A DNA stretch of 64,000 nucleotides from Methanomethylovorans sp. PtaU1.Bin093 (GTDB lineage: Archaea > Halobacteriota > Methanosarcinia > Methanosarcinales > Methanosarcinaceae), in NCBI RefSeq assembly GCF_002067275.1, contig NZ_MVQX01000014.1:1-64000 (forward strand), read 5' to 3'. Every line of letters starts with the position of its first letter. The first letter of the stretch is position 1. Below are positions 8,412 through 18,065 of the stretch, piece after piece. The notes under the pieces are model-generated. The model was not told the origin of the DNA. It made no database searches and was given only the letters and a program-made list of their open reading frames with translations. Position numbers and translations under genes: made by a program.

Positions 8412-9182
8412 TTATTTTTTACAGGAACATCCAGCTTGCCCAAATTTATTCTCCACTAACCTGTCATATACCATATCGATGATGGTTTTAAGGTTCACTA
8501 TATCCTCACGGTTGTATTCGAGCAAAAGATCAAGGGACCTGTTGTTCCCACGTTCGTACTCCCGCCAGAGGCGTACTGCATCAAAACCTGAAAGGCCTGT
8601 AGTTCCCTCACTTCTGGAGATGCCAAGCATTTGTTCTATCTTTTTCAATCCGCCCGAAAGACCTATACGGCGCAGAGGGTACATCAGATCGATGTGCAAC
8701 TGGTCAAATTCGATCTGCGGGAATTCCCTTTTGATGAAAGGCAGATCGAAGCGGGCGCCATTAAAAGTGATAAGTGTTTTGTATTTGGGCAGTTCTTCAA
8801 CGATTTCTTCAAGGTCGATGCCTTTGACGTATGTTCTTGCTTCCTTTCCGTTATAAATGCCCACCACTGTAATACTGTCGTGACAAGGGGAAAGACCTGT
8901 GGTCTCGATATCCACACATGCCACATCATCCGAGAAATGCCGGTAGGCTCTCCAATGTTCTGAAGAAGGAAGGGAACAGGCAAAGAATGCATGGTCTCTG
9001 GCTTTTAACCGGTCCAGAGAATCCACTATGCCTGCACAGATGAGACTTTTCTTCTTATCCGGAATGGGTACACTGTCCCTTTCACTAAGGAACTCTTCCC
9101 ATTTTCTCACACCACTGGTCCATATGCGTTTCTCAATGGTGGCGCCTATCATAGGCATGTGGATATAAGTGCTTTCTAGCAT
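8412..9182 (-). CDS. DEDDy-type 3'-5' exonuclease (YprB/RNase H-like)
   Basis: A 256-residue protein whose residues 85-245 carry the DEDDy exonuclease pattern: VDIETTG with D91 and E93, NGARFD with D146, and Y223-x3-D227 in YNREDI. These acids bind two metals and hydrolyse DNA or RNA from the 3' end. The N-terminal 80 residues are a family-specific leader with a conserved-looking EHWRAYRHF. The C-terminus ends in GCSCKK, a possible metal site. It stands alone and is divergent from malate dehydrogenase. It resembles the YprB RNase H-like group; whether it acts on DNA or RNA is unknown. Confidence 0.8.
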   Translation of the reverse strand: MLESTYIHMPMIGATIEKRIWTSGVRKWEEFLSERDSVPIPDKKKSLICAGIVDSLDRLKARDHAFFACSLPSSEHWRAYRHFSDDVACVDIETTGLSPCHDSITVVGIYNGKEARTYVKGIDLEEIVEELPKYKTLITFNGARFDLPFIKREFPQIEFDQLHIDLMYPLRRIGLSGGLKKIEQMLGISRSEGTTGLSGFDAVRLWREYERGNNRSLDLLLEYNREDIVNLKTIIDMVYDRLVENKFGQAGCSCKK

Positions 9183-9344
9183 TGAACCGGCCTCTTCCCT
9201 TAGTATAGATTATTGATTAATAACCATGACGTTATGTGTCTATATAGAGGATAGACCTAATGGCGAATCACAACTAATATAATATAGGAATAACTTTTAT
9301 ATTAGTGTATAAATGTCAAAAAACACCTTATAAGAGGAATGGAC

Positions 9345-10295
9345 ATGAAAAAACTTTCAGTGATAGGCGCAGGTAATGTGGGTGCATCCACTGTGCAGAG
9401 GCTTGCAGAGAGCAAATTCGGCGATATTGTTATGCTGGATGTGGTACCGGGCCTTCCACAGGGGAAAGCACTTGATCTTATGCAGGCTGCGCCTTTGATG
9501 GGCTATGATGTGGACATAAAAGGAACCAATGATTATGCTGACATAGAGGGTTCCGATATCGTGATCATAACTGCAGGTATAGCACGCAAGCCTGGGATGA
9601 CAAGAGATGATCTGCTGAACATCAACGCAAAGATCACAAGAGATGTATGCGGCAATATCAGGCAGTATGCACCAAAGAGCATAGTGCTCACAGTGACCAA
9701 TCCATTGGATATTATCACTTATGCTGCATACAAATATACCGGGTTTGGAAAAAAGAGGGTATTTGGTATGAGCGGGTTACTGGACTCCGCCAGGTTCGCC
9801 TCTTTTGTAGCTAAGGAGGTCGGATGTTCCGTCAAGGATGTAGATGCCATGGTACTGGGCGGGCATGGGGACAATATGGTCCCTCTGCCACAGTATACAA
9901 CGGTATCAGGCATACCAGTATCCGAATTCCTGCCAAAGGAGACCATTGACAGGCTTGTCACAAGGACCATTGACGCTGGAGCCGAGATCGTCAGCCTTCT
10001 TAAGGAGGGAAGTGCTTTCTATGCTCCATCGGCAGCGATCGTAGCCATGGTAGATGCGATCATAAACGATTCCGCAAGAGTGATACCAACATCTGTTTAT
10101 CTTGAAGGAGAGTATGGGTTCAGTGACGTTTGCATGGGTGTACCTGCAAAGCTGGGAAAGAACGGTGTTGAAAAGGTCATTGAAATAGACCTCTCACCAG
10201 AACAGGTGGCAGCGCTTTCGATCTCTGAAAAGGCTGTAAGGTCTGGTATAGAAAAACTAGATCTGCGTGTATATGAAAAAGCATTTGTAGTATAG
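9345..10295 (+). CDS. mdh: Malate dehydrogenase (LDH-like family)
   Basis: A 316-residue NAD(P)-dependent dehydrogenase interconverting malate and oxaloacetate in the partial citric acid pathway used for biosynthesis. The Rossmann motif GAGNVGAST is at residues 7-15. The mobile loop with RKPGMTRDDLL carries the substrate-binding arginines, NPLD follows, and the catalytic His is in GGHGDNMVPL near residue 174. An ATG 6 nt upstream is only 1 nt from the AAGAGG Shine-Dalgarno, so the ATG at 9345 is chosen. Loop residues point to malate rather than lactate. Length is normal for the archaeal enzyme. Confidence 0.93.
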   Translation: MKKLSVIGAGNVGASTVQRLAESKFGDIVMLDVVPGLPQGKALDLMQAAPLMGYDVDIKGTNDYADIEGSDIVIITAGIARKPGMTRDDLLNINAKITRDVCGNIRQYAPKSIVLTVTNPLDIITYAAYKYTGFGKKRVFGMSGLLDSARFASFVAKEVGCSVKDVDAMVLGGHGDNMVPLPQYTTVSGIPVSEFLPKETIDRLVTRTIDAGAEIVSLLKEGSAFYAPSAAIVAMVDAIINDSARVIPTSVYLEGEYGFSDVCMGVPAKLGKNGVEKVIEIDLSPEQVAALSISEKAVRSGIEKLDLRVYEKAFVV

Positions 10296-10350
10296 TGCTT
10301 TTACATACGAATATTCATATATAAGTACTCTTAAATAAAGGAGAGATAGC

Positions 10351-10617
10351 ATGCGTACGGATTTGACATCGCTTTTCGGGCTTAATGTTTACACAGATGC
10401 TGGCACATATGTTGGAAAAGTGGCTGACCTTGTATTGAACGTTGAAGAAAGGAATGTTAAAGGGATAGCCATAACTGATATCAACAGGGATATATTCGAT
10501 GTCCCTACAAGAGGTGCCATCATTCCATATAGATGGGTAGTGACCACTGGGGACATTGTTATAATAAGGAGTATTGTCAGCAAGTTCAAGATAAAGAAAG
10601 AAAAAGAAGAAGAGTAA
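10351..10617 (+). CDS. PRC-barrel domain protein
   Basis: An 88-residue protein that is essentially one PRC-barrel, with the GxYVGKVxDLVLN beta pattern at residues 20-35 and a PYRWVVTTGDIVII closing strand, then a Lys/Glu-rich tail. Small PRC-barrel proteins are common in methanogens and are thought to bind RNA or partner proteins; related domains act in rRNA maturation and in photosystem H subunits. A GGAGAG Shine-Dalgarno precedes the ATG. Only 7 nt separate it from thg1, so the two are likely cotranscribed, which is compatible with an RNA-linked role. Confidence 0.85.
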   Translation: MRTDLTSLFGLNVYTDAGTYVGKVADLVLNVEERNVKGIAITDINRDIFDVPTRGAIIPYRWVVTTGDIVIIRSIVSKFKIKKEKEEE

Positions 10618-10624
10618 AAAGCAC

Positions 10625-11356
10625 ATGAAGAAGCGAGAGATCTACAGTGATCTGCGCTGTGCACCTCCTTTTATCATCCGTGTAGACGGCAGGGCTTTTA
10701 GGAATTCACTGTTGCGTATGGGTTTTCAAAAGCCCTTTGATAACAGGTTTGCGGTCTCTATGGGTAACGCTGTAGAGATGCTGTTTAAGAAAAGCGGCCT
10801 ATCACCTGTTCTTGGCTATACTTTTTCCGATGAGATCAATCTGTTGTTCAAAGATGTGCCATTTGACGGAAGGGTGGAAAAACTGAATTCCATTGTTCCC
10901 AGTTTTTTGAGCAGTGCGCTTACCTTAAGTCTGAAAGTACAGGAGCCACTTGCATTTGATTCCCGCATTGTTCCTTTATGCAAAGATCAGATAAGGGAAT
11001 ATCTGGACTGGAGGCAGAAGGAAGCATGGAGGAATTGTATCAACTCGTATGCTTTTTACACTCTTGTTTCAAAAGGATCGAGTGAGAAGGAGTCGGCAGC
11101 TGCTCTTAAAAAGAAAAGGTCATCAGATGTCCATGAGTTACTTTTCAGGCACGGTATCAACATATCTAAAGTGCCTGCGTGGCAGAGAAAAGGTATACTT
11201 GTACATAAAGAGCAATACTCTATTTCTGGCTATAATCCTTTGATGCGAGAGAATACCCGCAGCATTCGTACAAGAGTTGTGCAGAACTGGGACATCCCTC
11301 TCTTTCCTTCTCCTGAAGGGAGCGCTCTCATTGATTCACTGATTAGTGACAGTTAA
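10625..11356 (+). CDS. thg1: tRNA(His) guanylyltransferase-like protein (archaeal Thg1/TLP)
   Basis: A 243-residue 3'-5' nucleotidyltransferase. The catalytic palm motifs are visible: VDGRAF near residue 20 and FSDEIN near residue 69, which supply the metal-binding acids, plus KPFDNRF between them. Eukaryotic Thg1 adds G-1 to tRNA(His). Archaeal members add or repair 5' nucleotides on tRNA in a template-dependent way. The start lies 7 nt after the PRC-barrel gene, and tyrS follows 54 nt later with its own TATA-rich spacer. Identification is firm; whether the in vivo task is G-1 addition or 5' repair is open. Confidence 0.9.
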   Translation: MKKREIYSDLRCAPPFIIRVDGRAFRNSLLRMGFQKPFDNRFAVSMGNAVEMLFKKSGLSPVLGYTFSDEINLLFKDVPFDGRVEKLNSIVPSFLSSALTLSLKVQEPLAFDSRIVPLCKDQIREYLDWRQKEAWRNCINSYAFYTLVSKGSSEKESAAALKKKRSSDVHELLFRHGINISKVPAWQRKGILVHKEQYSISGYNPLMRENTRSIRTRVVQNWDIPLFPSPEGSALIDSLISDS

Positions 11357-11410
11357 CCATATAAACAGAAAGGGTTTTTATACCAACCATTATTTATCAA
11401 TGGTGAACTT

Positions 11411-12370
11411 ATGGACAGACTGGAGCTTATAAAAAGGAACGTACAGGAAATTGTTACAGAGGAAGAACTGGAAGAACTTCTCAAAAAGAAGGATAACCCT
11501 GTTGCGTATGTGGGTTATGAGCCCAGCGGCAAGATCCATCTAGGCCATGTGCTTACGGTCAATAAACTCCTCGACCTGCAGAACGCTGGTTTTCAGATCA
11601 CGGTCCTGCTTGCCGATGTGCATGCATACCTTAACCAGAAAGGCACTCTCGAAGAGGTCCGTAAAACTGCTGATTATAACAGGGATTGTTTCATTGCCCT
11701 TGGGCTTGATCCGGAAAAGACGAAATTCGTATATGGTTCTGATTTCCAGCTGACATCTGAGTATATGCTCAATGTGCTCAAGCTTACAACCACTGCATCT
11801 CTTAACAGGGCAAGGAGAAGTATGGACGAGGTCGGCCGAAAGATGGACGATCCCAGGGTTTCCCAGATGGTATATCCCATGATGCAGGCAATTGATATCG
11901 CTCTTCTCGGTGTGGACGTAGCTGTGGGAGGCATCGACCAGCGCAAGATACACATGCTTGCCAGAGAAGGTCTGCCAGCCTTGGGTTTCAAGTCTCCGCT
12001 CTGCATACACACACCTATACTTCTGGGTCTGGACGGAAAAAAGATGTCCTCTTCAAGTGATAATTTCATTTCAGTTGACGATTCGAAGGAAGAGATCGAT
12101 CAAAAGATGCAAAAAGCTTTCTGTCCTGCAGGTCAGGTAACTGAGAATCCTATGCTGGAACTGTTCAGGTACCACATTTGTCCCCGGTATGAGGAAATCA
12201 CATTCGAAAGGCCGGAGAAATATGGAGGCGACCTTGTATGCAGAGGTTATGAGGAGCTTATTAAGGTCTTTTCTGAGGGGCAACTGCATCCTATGGATCT
12301 CAAGAAAGGTGCTGCTAAGTACATGAACGTGATACTTGAGCCTGTAAGAAAGGTTTTGAAAATTAATTGA
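11411..12370 (+). CDS. tyrS: Tyrosyl-tRNA synthetase
   Basis: A 319-residue class Ic synthetase that charges tRNA(Tyr). The HIGH-type signature is HLGH at residues 43-46 and the KMSKS-type loop is KMSSS near residues 211-215. The archaeal form lacks the bacterial C-terminal S4 domain, matching this length. The active-site VGGIDQRK segment is present near residue 175. A GGTGA Shine-Dalgarno lies just before the ATG. It is apparently monocistronic. Confidence 0.95.
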   Translation: MDRLELIKRNVQEIVTEEELEELLKKKDNPVAYVGYEPSGKIHLGHVLTVNKLLDLQNAGFQITVLLADVHAYLNQKGTLEEVRKTADYNRDCFIALGLDPEKTKFVYGSDFQLTSEYMLNVLKLTTTASLNRARRSMDEVGRKMDDPRVSQMVYPMMQAIDIALLGVDVAVGGIDQRKIHMLAREGLPALGFKSPLCIHTPILLGLDGKKMSSSSDNFISVDDSKEEIDQKMQKAFCPAGQVTENPMLELFRYHICPRYEEITFERPEKYGGDLVCRGYEELIKVFSEGQLHPMDLKKGAAKYMNVILEPVRKVLKIN

Positions 12371-12448
12371 ACCTTTTTTAAAGTCGCAACATATTTAACT
12401 AGTTACATACAACAAATAGCGAGAATATTCATTCAGGCGGAGGATCGC

Positions 12449-13582
12449 ATGAGGTATACCTATCAGGATTCCACAGACCTGCCCATACAGCGTGATTTTA
12501 TTCAGGATATCAATGATCTAATTGAAATGTCAGGGAAAGTCCTCTCCTTGGAAAATGATGCTATTGAGGTAAATGAAACTGAGATGAAGGCCATTTCCTC
12601 TCTGGAGAACAGGATAGTCGATCTTGAAAAATTCGCGAGCGATGTAAAAACATATGTAACATCTATTTCTCTCAACGCAGAAAATGTGGAGATCCTTGAT
12701 TGCCATAATGCCATCATGGATGCCTGTGATGCAAGTGTCAGTACCGGTCTTCACGATCTAAAAAAAGAGCTTGAGCAAAAAAAGAGGGATCATGAGTTGC
12801 ATATCAATGAACTGGAGCAGAAAATGTTCCCTATGCTCAATTCCCTTTTTGAGGACGGCATATATGGGGCTATGAAATCTTATTCGGTTCGCTTTGATAA
12901 TGGCAGCATGAGGGGTGAGCTCAGAGCTTCTATATCCGGTGTGGAATATGAAAGTGAGCTACTATATAAGAATGGACCATTACTTATGCGGGAAGTGCAT
13001 GGAAATGTCCAGCTTCCTGTTTGGGCAAAAACCGGGCTGATACATAAGGAAAATAAAGTAAAGATGGTCGATGTAAGTGATTTCATAATAACTAACATCG
13101 ATTTCAATGGTGTTTCCCGTCTTGAGCTGACCTTCTGGAACAAGAAACAGGACCAGCAGTTCAAAATAATATATGATTCACAGGATATTCAGATCCTTCA
13201 CGGGAACAGCGATATCACTGCAGATAAAACCCTGTCGCAGTCCATTGAAATGGACAGGGTGGAATCATTGGGCTTAGAGATAAAGAAATTCCTTGAAATG
13301 TCCATAATGTCCCAGCAACTAAGGAGGGTCATGCTCGATGGCAGAGATGCAGTCCGTAACAATGAAGTTTTTGATTGTTTAAAGATCATTATGGAAAGAT
13401 ATGGTGACATTGTTCGTGAATGCACTGACAGAGGACTTGTTAAGAACGAGATAACCATAAAGATCGAACGTACTGATGGCACAAGGACAGAAAAGTACGT
13501 AACAAAAGAAGAACTCTTTAACAAGCTGGCCGAACTTGGCAGCGAGGGCCTTGAACTGGCAAGCATACTGAACGTAGAGTAA
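12449..13582 (+). CDS. Uncharacterised coiled-coil protein
   Basis: A 377-residue acidic cytosolic protein I do not recognise. Residues 20-140 are strongly helical with Leu/Ile/Glu/Lys heptads (around LEQKKRDHELHINELEQKM), consistent with a coiled coil. Residues 145-250 look like alternating beta strands, and 270-375 is helical again with a Lys/Glu-rich end. No signal peptide, Cys cluster or nucleotide-binding motif is visible. A GGAGGATC Shine-Dalgarno lies a few nt before the ATG, and coding character is good over the whole length. It lies alone between tyrS and the marker 16 gene with its own promoter spacers. A scaffold or DNA-organising role would be a guess. Confidence 0.75.
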   Translation: MRYTYQDSTDLPIQRDFIQDINDLIEMSGKVLSLENDAIEVNETEMKAISSLENRIVDLEKFASDVKTYVTSISLNAENVEILDCHNAIMDACDASVSTGLHDLKKELEQKKRDHELHINELEQKMFPMLNSLFEDGIYGAMKSYSVRFDNGSMRGELRASISGVEYESELLYKNGPLLMREVHGNVQLPVWAKTGLIHKENKVKMVDVSDFIITNIDFNGVSRLELTFWNKKQDQQFKIIYDSQDIQILHGNSDITADKTLSQSIEMDRVESLGLEIKKFLEMSIMSQQLRRVMLDGRDAVRNNEVFDCLKIIMERYGDIVRECTDRGLVKNEITIKIERTDGTRTEKYVTKEELFNKLAELGSEGLELASILNVE

Positions 13583-13725
13583 AATGGGTTACTATTCTTC
13601 TTTTAATTATTTTTACCGGCATCCTTATCCTATATACTTTCTATCTATGATCGCATCAGTATTAAAAATGCCAAATATTACTTTTTATCCTTGCTATATG
13701 TTGGAAACATAAAGTGGTTAAGATC

Positions 13726-15018
13726 ATGCAGCGTACAGTAGAAGAGATATGTTCCAAGATCAGTAGAAAAGAAGCTGTGGTCATGACCGCCCACGAAATA
13801 TGTCAGCTTGTCAGAGAGGGCAAGGACATAAAAATGGAAGATGTGGATGTAGTTACCACAGCCACAAGGGCAATAATGAGCGGGACCTATGCAGTTATGT
13901 CATTTCCCATTGAAGCTCCGCGGCAGTTCACACGGGCGACAAAGATCTTCATGAATGGTGTGCCGGCTTTTACAGGTCCCTGTCCTAATGAGAGGCTGGG
14001 TATACTTGATCTTATGGTCTTTGGCACCTCTCATTCCGGCCTCAGGCCAGACTACGGTGCTGGTCATCTTTTCAGGGACATGGTCCAGCAAAAAGAGGTC
14101 GAGGTCTCTGTGATCACTGATGAGAATGACACGTTCACTGCAGGCATTACTCTGAATGACATGCCCTTTGCCCGCTTATTCGGTACCCGACACTGCTTCA
14201 AGAACTATTCTGCATTTGTGAATTGTTCTCCTAAAACTGTGAACAGCATTTTCCACGCTATTGGTTTCTGCCCGGATCTTACAGGAGCCAGTGTATCTGG
14301 GTGTGGAGAGATAAACCCTGTTAAGAATGACCCTCTGCTGGAGACCATTGGTATAGGTACCCGTTTTCTCATGAACGGCAGTGAAGGATTTGTTATAGGG
14401 AGCGGGACTCGTAGCAGTGCAGCAAAACCGAACCTTGCCGGATTTGCTGACATGCATGGCATGGACCCTCAGCTCATGGGTGGTTTTATCACCAGTGCCG
14501 GACCAGAATGCATTGTCTCCTGGGCTATTCCCATACCAGTGACCAGTCAGGCTGTACTTGATGCTATTAAGACGACAGATACAGGGATATCTCTGCCTGT
14601 AATGGATGTTGATCGCCGGAAGCTCATAGGCCAGGCGGACTATGGGAACGTGTGGCAGGGCGTGGATCTGGAAGTCACTTTCAAGCCATCTGCATGCGTG
14701 CAGTGTCCAACATGCGCGGCTGAAGAAAAATGCCCCATGGACGCCATATCTTTGAATAACGCCAGACCTGTGCTGGACCGGTATCTCTGTTTTAACTGTG
14801 GCCTTTGTTCCACTTTATGTCCTGGAGGCGTATTTACTGCGAGGCTTGGAAGTATCAGAACAGATCTGAACTGTTACGACGAAGAAAGGTACATGGAAGT
14901 CCCCATAGTACTACGCCAGTCGGACCGCAAGAGAGCACTAAAAATGGCCGAAGAACTTAAGAACAGGCTGATCGCTGGGTCTTTCAGCATGGGACAGATG
15001 GCTGAGAGAATAAAGTAA
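13726..15018 (+). CDS. Methanogenesis marker 16 metalloprotein (DUF39 with ferredoxin domain)
   Basis: A 430-residue protein made of a DUF39/HcyBio domain (about residues 1-315) and a two-cluster ferredoxin domain. The Cys ligands are in CVQCPTCAAEEKCP and CFNCGLCSTLCPGG (about 324-368). DUF39 proteins are linked to sulfur transfer in homocysteine and methionine synthesis from aspartate semialdehyde in methanogens. The version carrying its own ferredoxin module matches methanogenesis marker 16, found almost only in methanogens, with no settled function. The ATG at 13726 fits the family start (TVEEI follows directly); a GTG 12 nt upstream is also open. Confidence 0.85.
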   Translation: MQRTVEEICSKISRKEAVVMTAHEICQLVREGKDIKMEDVDVVTTATRAIMSGTYAVMSFPIEAPRQFTRATKIFMNGVPAFTGPCPNERLGILDLMVFGTSHSGLRPDYGAGHLFRDMVQQKEVEVSVITDENDTFTAGITLNDMPFARLFGTRHCFKNYSAFVNCSPKTVNSIFHAIGFCPDLTGASVSGCGEINPVKNDPLLETIGIGTRFLMNGSEGFVIGSGTRSSAAKPNLAGFADMHGMDPQLMGGFITSAGPECIVSWAIPIPVTSQAVLDAIKTTDTGISLPVMDVDRRKLIGQADYGNVWQGVDLEVTFKPSACVQCPTCAAEEKCPMDAISLNNARPVLDRYLCFNCGLCSTLCPGGVFTARLGSIRTDLNCYDEERYMEVPIVLRQSDRKRALKMAEELKNRLIAGSFSMGQMAERIK

Positions 15019-15159
15019 TATTTGCAGCTTAGATTAATGAACGAGTTTGGTCCACATTTTTAGTTCATATCATTTTGCCTTGGACCAATTCTTTTTATGG
15101 TGCTGTGAGGTCAAAACATCTTTATAGTTTAGGTTCAATCAGAACTGATTGGCTACTAT

Positions 15160-17217
15160 ATGGATCTGACACTGTTCACTGCTATTGATATAATTTTTGG
15201 TTTGTCGATACTGATCCTGTTACTGTTCCATAGAGTCAAATTATCTCCTGTACTTGGTTTTCTTGTTACGGGAATTGTAGCAGGCCCTCATGTCCTTGGT
15301 ATCATCCGTGAAGTGGAGCAGGTAGAGGTACTTTCAGAGATAGGGATAATTCTGTTATTGTTCACAATAGGGGTTGAGATGTCCATCAAAGAGCTCTGGG
15401 ACATCAAAAGATTCGTGCTGGTGGGCGGTGGTTTGCAGGTGGTCATCACTACAGCACTGGTCTACTATATTTCCCTTTACATGGGTTACAGTCCCAACAC
15501 TGCTCTTTTCCTTGGATTCCTGGTATCCCTGAGCAGTACTGCTATAGTACTGAAACTGTTTCAGGAAAAGGGAGAAACATACACCACTTACGGTAAGATA
15601 TCCCTTGGAATACTCATATTCCAGGATATCGTTATTGTTCCCATGATCCTCCTCACGCCCATACTGGCAGGTGTTCCCTCCACTTCAGGAGACAGTTCTG
15701 TCACCTTCCTTTTGAAAGGGCTTGGTATCATGCTGTTTGTGATTGTCACTGCGAGATGGATAATGCCTGCACTGCTCTTCAGGATCGCTAAGACCAGGAA
15801 CAGGGAGCTTTTCCTTTTGACCATCATATTCACGGTGTTCGGTACGGCGTGGCTGACCTCCAAGGCAGGATTATCGCTGGCTCTCGGGGCTTTCCTTGCG
15901 GGTCTGATCATATCCGAGTCCGAGTACAGTCATCAGGCCGTCGGCAACATGATGCCTTTTAAGGATGTTTTTATAACCTTCTTTTTCATCTCCATCGGAA
16001 TGTTGATGGATGTCGGTTTTTTCCTGGAGAATATATTTATCCTTCTGGCATTGGCTGCAGGTGTAATACTTGTAAAATCTATGGCTGCAGGACTTGTTAC
16101 ATTCATATTGGGTTATCCCCTGAGGATCACGATCATAACGGGGATGACACTGGCCCAGGTGGGAGAGTTCTCATTCGTCCTCTCAAGTTTCGGAAGGTCT
16201 TATGGGCTGCTCGATGAAGGTCTTTATCAGGCTTTCCTTGCTGTTTCCATAGTAACTATGGCAGCTACACCCTTCGTGATGACTTTCTCACACAGCTTCT
16301 CGCGTATGCTACTTAACAAGACTAAGAATCCTGTATTGATCAACGGTCTGTATGCAAAGAGCATGGGCATATACTCAACTGACGCAATACATGCAGACGA
16401 AGATGAAGAATTGCACGATCATCTTATTATCGTAGGTTATGGGTTCAACGGAAAGACAGTTTCTAATGCTGCAAAGACCGCAGGCATACCTTATGTCATC
16501 ATAGAGACAAATCCTGAGACAGTGCGTAATGAAAGAAAAAAGGGAGAAAGGATCTACTATGGGGATGCAACCCATGAAGTTGTTCTTGATTCTGCTAACA
16601 TAAAGTCTGCCAGGGTGCTTGTGGTCGGCATATCTGATTTCATCGCCACAAGGGCAATAACTGATGTTGCAAGAAGGATGAACCCGAAGATCTATATTAT
16701 CACAAGGACACGATATATGAGCGAGATCAAAACCCTCAGCCAGCTGGGTGCAGATGAGGTAATTCCCGAGGAGTACGAGACATCGGTGGAAATATTCAGT
16801 CGTCTTCTTAAAAAGTACCTTGTACCGGAAGAGGATATTTACGCATTCACAAGGGAGATACGCGCAAACGGTTATTCTATGTTGAGAAAGCATTCCATTG
16901 AAGCTAAAAAGGATACCTTCAGCCTGAAAGATGATCTTCCCGGGCTGGATGTGACATCATTTAAGCTAAAGGAAGGTAGTCTCATTCACGGAAGCACTCT
17001 GAAAGATGTGGATCTGAGGAACATTCATGGTGCAACGGTACTGGCCATCCGCAGAGGTGAACAGATCATTGAGAACCCCACAGGCGATACACAACTCCTA
17101 TCAGGCGATATGCTCATAGTTCTTGGCAAACCTGAGAAGCTGTGCCAGCTAAGAAATTTTCTTGGAGGGGATATTGGTGCTTCTCCTTCCGAAAGTTGTC
17201 CGTATGAAGGAGCATAA
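15160..17217 (+). CDS. Kef-type cation/proton antiporter with TrkA domains
   Basis: A 685-residue CPA2-family transporter. Residues 1-390 form about 12 membrane helices with the family motifs GFLVTGIVAGPH (about 31-42) and SLSSTAIVLKLFQ (about 126-138). A cytosolic TrkA-N/RCK nucleotide-binding domain spans about 415-535, with a slightly altered Rossmann loop GYGFNGK. A TrkA-C domain at about 590-670 ends in MLIVLGKPEKL. The protein should exchange K+ or Na+ for protons under nucleotide or ligand control. It is monocistronic, with a TATA-like ATAGTTTA segment upstream. Confidence 0.92.
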   Translation: MDLTLFTAIDIIFGLSILILLLFHRVKLSPVLGFLVTGIVAGPHVLGIIREVEQVEVLSEIGIILLLFTIGVEMSIKELWDIKRFVLVGGGLQVVITTALVYYISLYMGYSPNTALFLGFLVSLSSTAIVLKLFQEKGETYTTYGKISLGILIFQDIVIVPMILLTPILAGVPSTSGDSSVTFLLKGLGIMLFVIVTARWIMPALLFRIAKTRNRELFLLTIIFTVFGTAWLTSKAGLSLALGAFLAGLIISESEYSHQAVGNMMPFKDVFITFFFISIGMLMDVGFFLENIFILLALAAGVILVKSMAAGLVTFILGYPLRITIITGMTLAQVGEFSFVLSSFGRSYGLLDEGLYQAFLAVSIVTMAATPFVMTFSHSFSRMLLNKTKNPVLINGLYAKSMGIYSTDAIHADEDEELHDHLIIVGYGFNGKTVSNAAKTAGIPYVIIETNPETVRNERKKGERIYYGDATHEVVLDSANIKSARVLVVGISDFIATRAITDVARRMNPKIYIITRTRYMSEIKTLSQLGADEVIPEEYETSVEIFSRLLKKYLVPEEDIYAFTREIRANGYSMLRKHSIEAKKDTFSLKDDLPGLDVTSFKLKEGSLIHGSTLKDVDLRNIHGATVLAIRRGEQIIENPTGDTQLLSGDMLIVLGKPEKLCQLRNFLGGDIGASPSESCPYEGA

Positions 17218-17426
17218 GCTCTGTCTTACTTCAAGATGATATATGCAGATATCTAGATTGAAAAGATAGTAGAACCTTAGTACACTGATCGCTACTATTT
17301 TCCTTTTTCTTTTTTCATACGGTGGTGTATATTCTTTGTCAGCTTTATCTACCAGTTCTGCAGATATGGATTCAACCAATAGATATATTAAATATTAATC
17401 TTAAGTATAAATTAGGGGTAATACTC

Positions 17427-17867
17427 ATGGGTGTAAATATTAGATCGATACTCATAGCCACTGATGGATCTGACAATGTAAAAAATGCTGTGAACTGGGG
17501 TGTGGGATTGGCGAAAGCCAACGATGCCAAGATCAAAGCTGTTTATGTTGTGCCTCCTGCAGGTGTAGCTGTCGCTATGCGCGGTGAGATGTGGGCAAAG
17601 GCGCTGGAGAGCCACCTGAAGGAAGAAGGTAAGAAGGCTACTGCATATGTGGTGGATATAGGCAACAAAGAAGGGGTTGAAGTAGAATGTGTGATCATTG
17701 ATGGTAAAGCCCCTGCCAATGGAATAGTGGATTTTGCCACAGAGAACGATATAGATCTCATAGTGATGGGAACATTGGGACTCACAGGACTCACTCACAT
17801 TCTCCTTGGAAGCGTTGCAGAGAACGTGGTGAGATATGCAAAAAGGCCGGTACTGGTCATTCCATAA
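17427..17867 (+). CDS. Universal stress protein (UspA family)
   Basis: A 146-residue alpha/beta protein with the Usp ATP-binding pattern: ILIATDGS at the start and GTLGLTGLTHILLGSVAENV, a close variant of the G2xG9GS motif, near the end. It probably binds ATP and forms dimers. The frame is open 35 codons upstream, but MGVNIRS at 17427, preceded by AGGGGTAA, is the expected start. It follows the Kef gene on the same strand by about 210 nt, and Usp proteins often partner with such transporters, so functional linkage is plausible. Confidence 0.9.
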   Translation: MGVNIRSILIATDGSDNVKNAVNWGVGLAKANDAKIKAVYVVPPAGVAVAMRGEMWAKALESHLKEEGKKATAYVVDIGNKEGVEVECVIIDGKAPANGIVDFATENDIDLIVMGTLGLTGLTHILLGSVAENVVRYAKRPVLVIP

Positions 17868-17883
17868 TATAAAGTTTGTTGCT

Positions 17884-17905
17884 GGACCCTCTTAACATTG
17901 GGTCC
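17884..17905 (+). terminator. Hairpin terminator of the usp gene
   Basis: A perfect 6-bp stem, GGACCC (17884-17889) and GGGTCC (17900-17905), with a 10-nt loop, 16 nt after the usp stop codon. It is followed by only a short T tract, so strength is uncertain. Confidence 0.5.
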
Positions 17906-18065
17906 TTGTAGTATCCCCGTTCAGAGGAGGATAATATATCCTTCTCTCTAAATTTTATATTTTTATTCTATTTTGATCTCAATTTAAAGACTAAATAGAA
18001 TGTACTTTTAACAGAAGATCTACAATGACCCGGTGATAGTAGAAAAAGGATCATTAAGGCCATAG

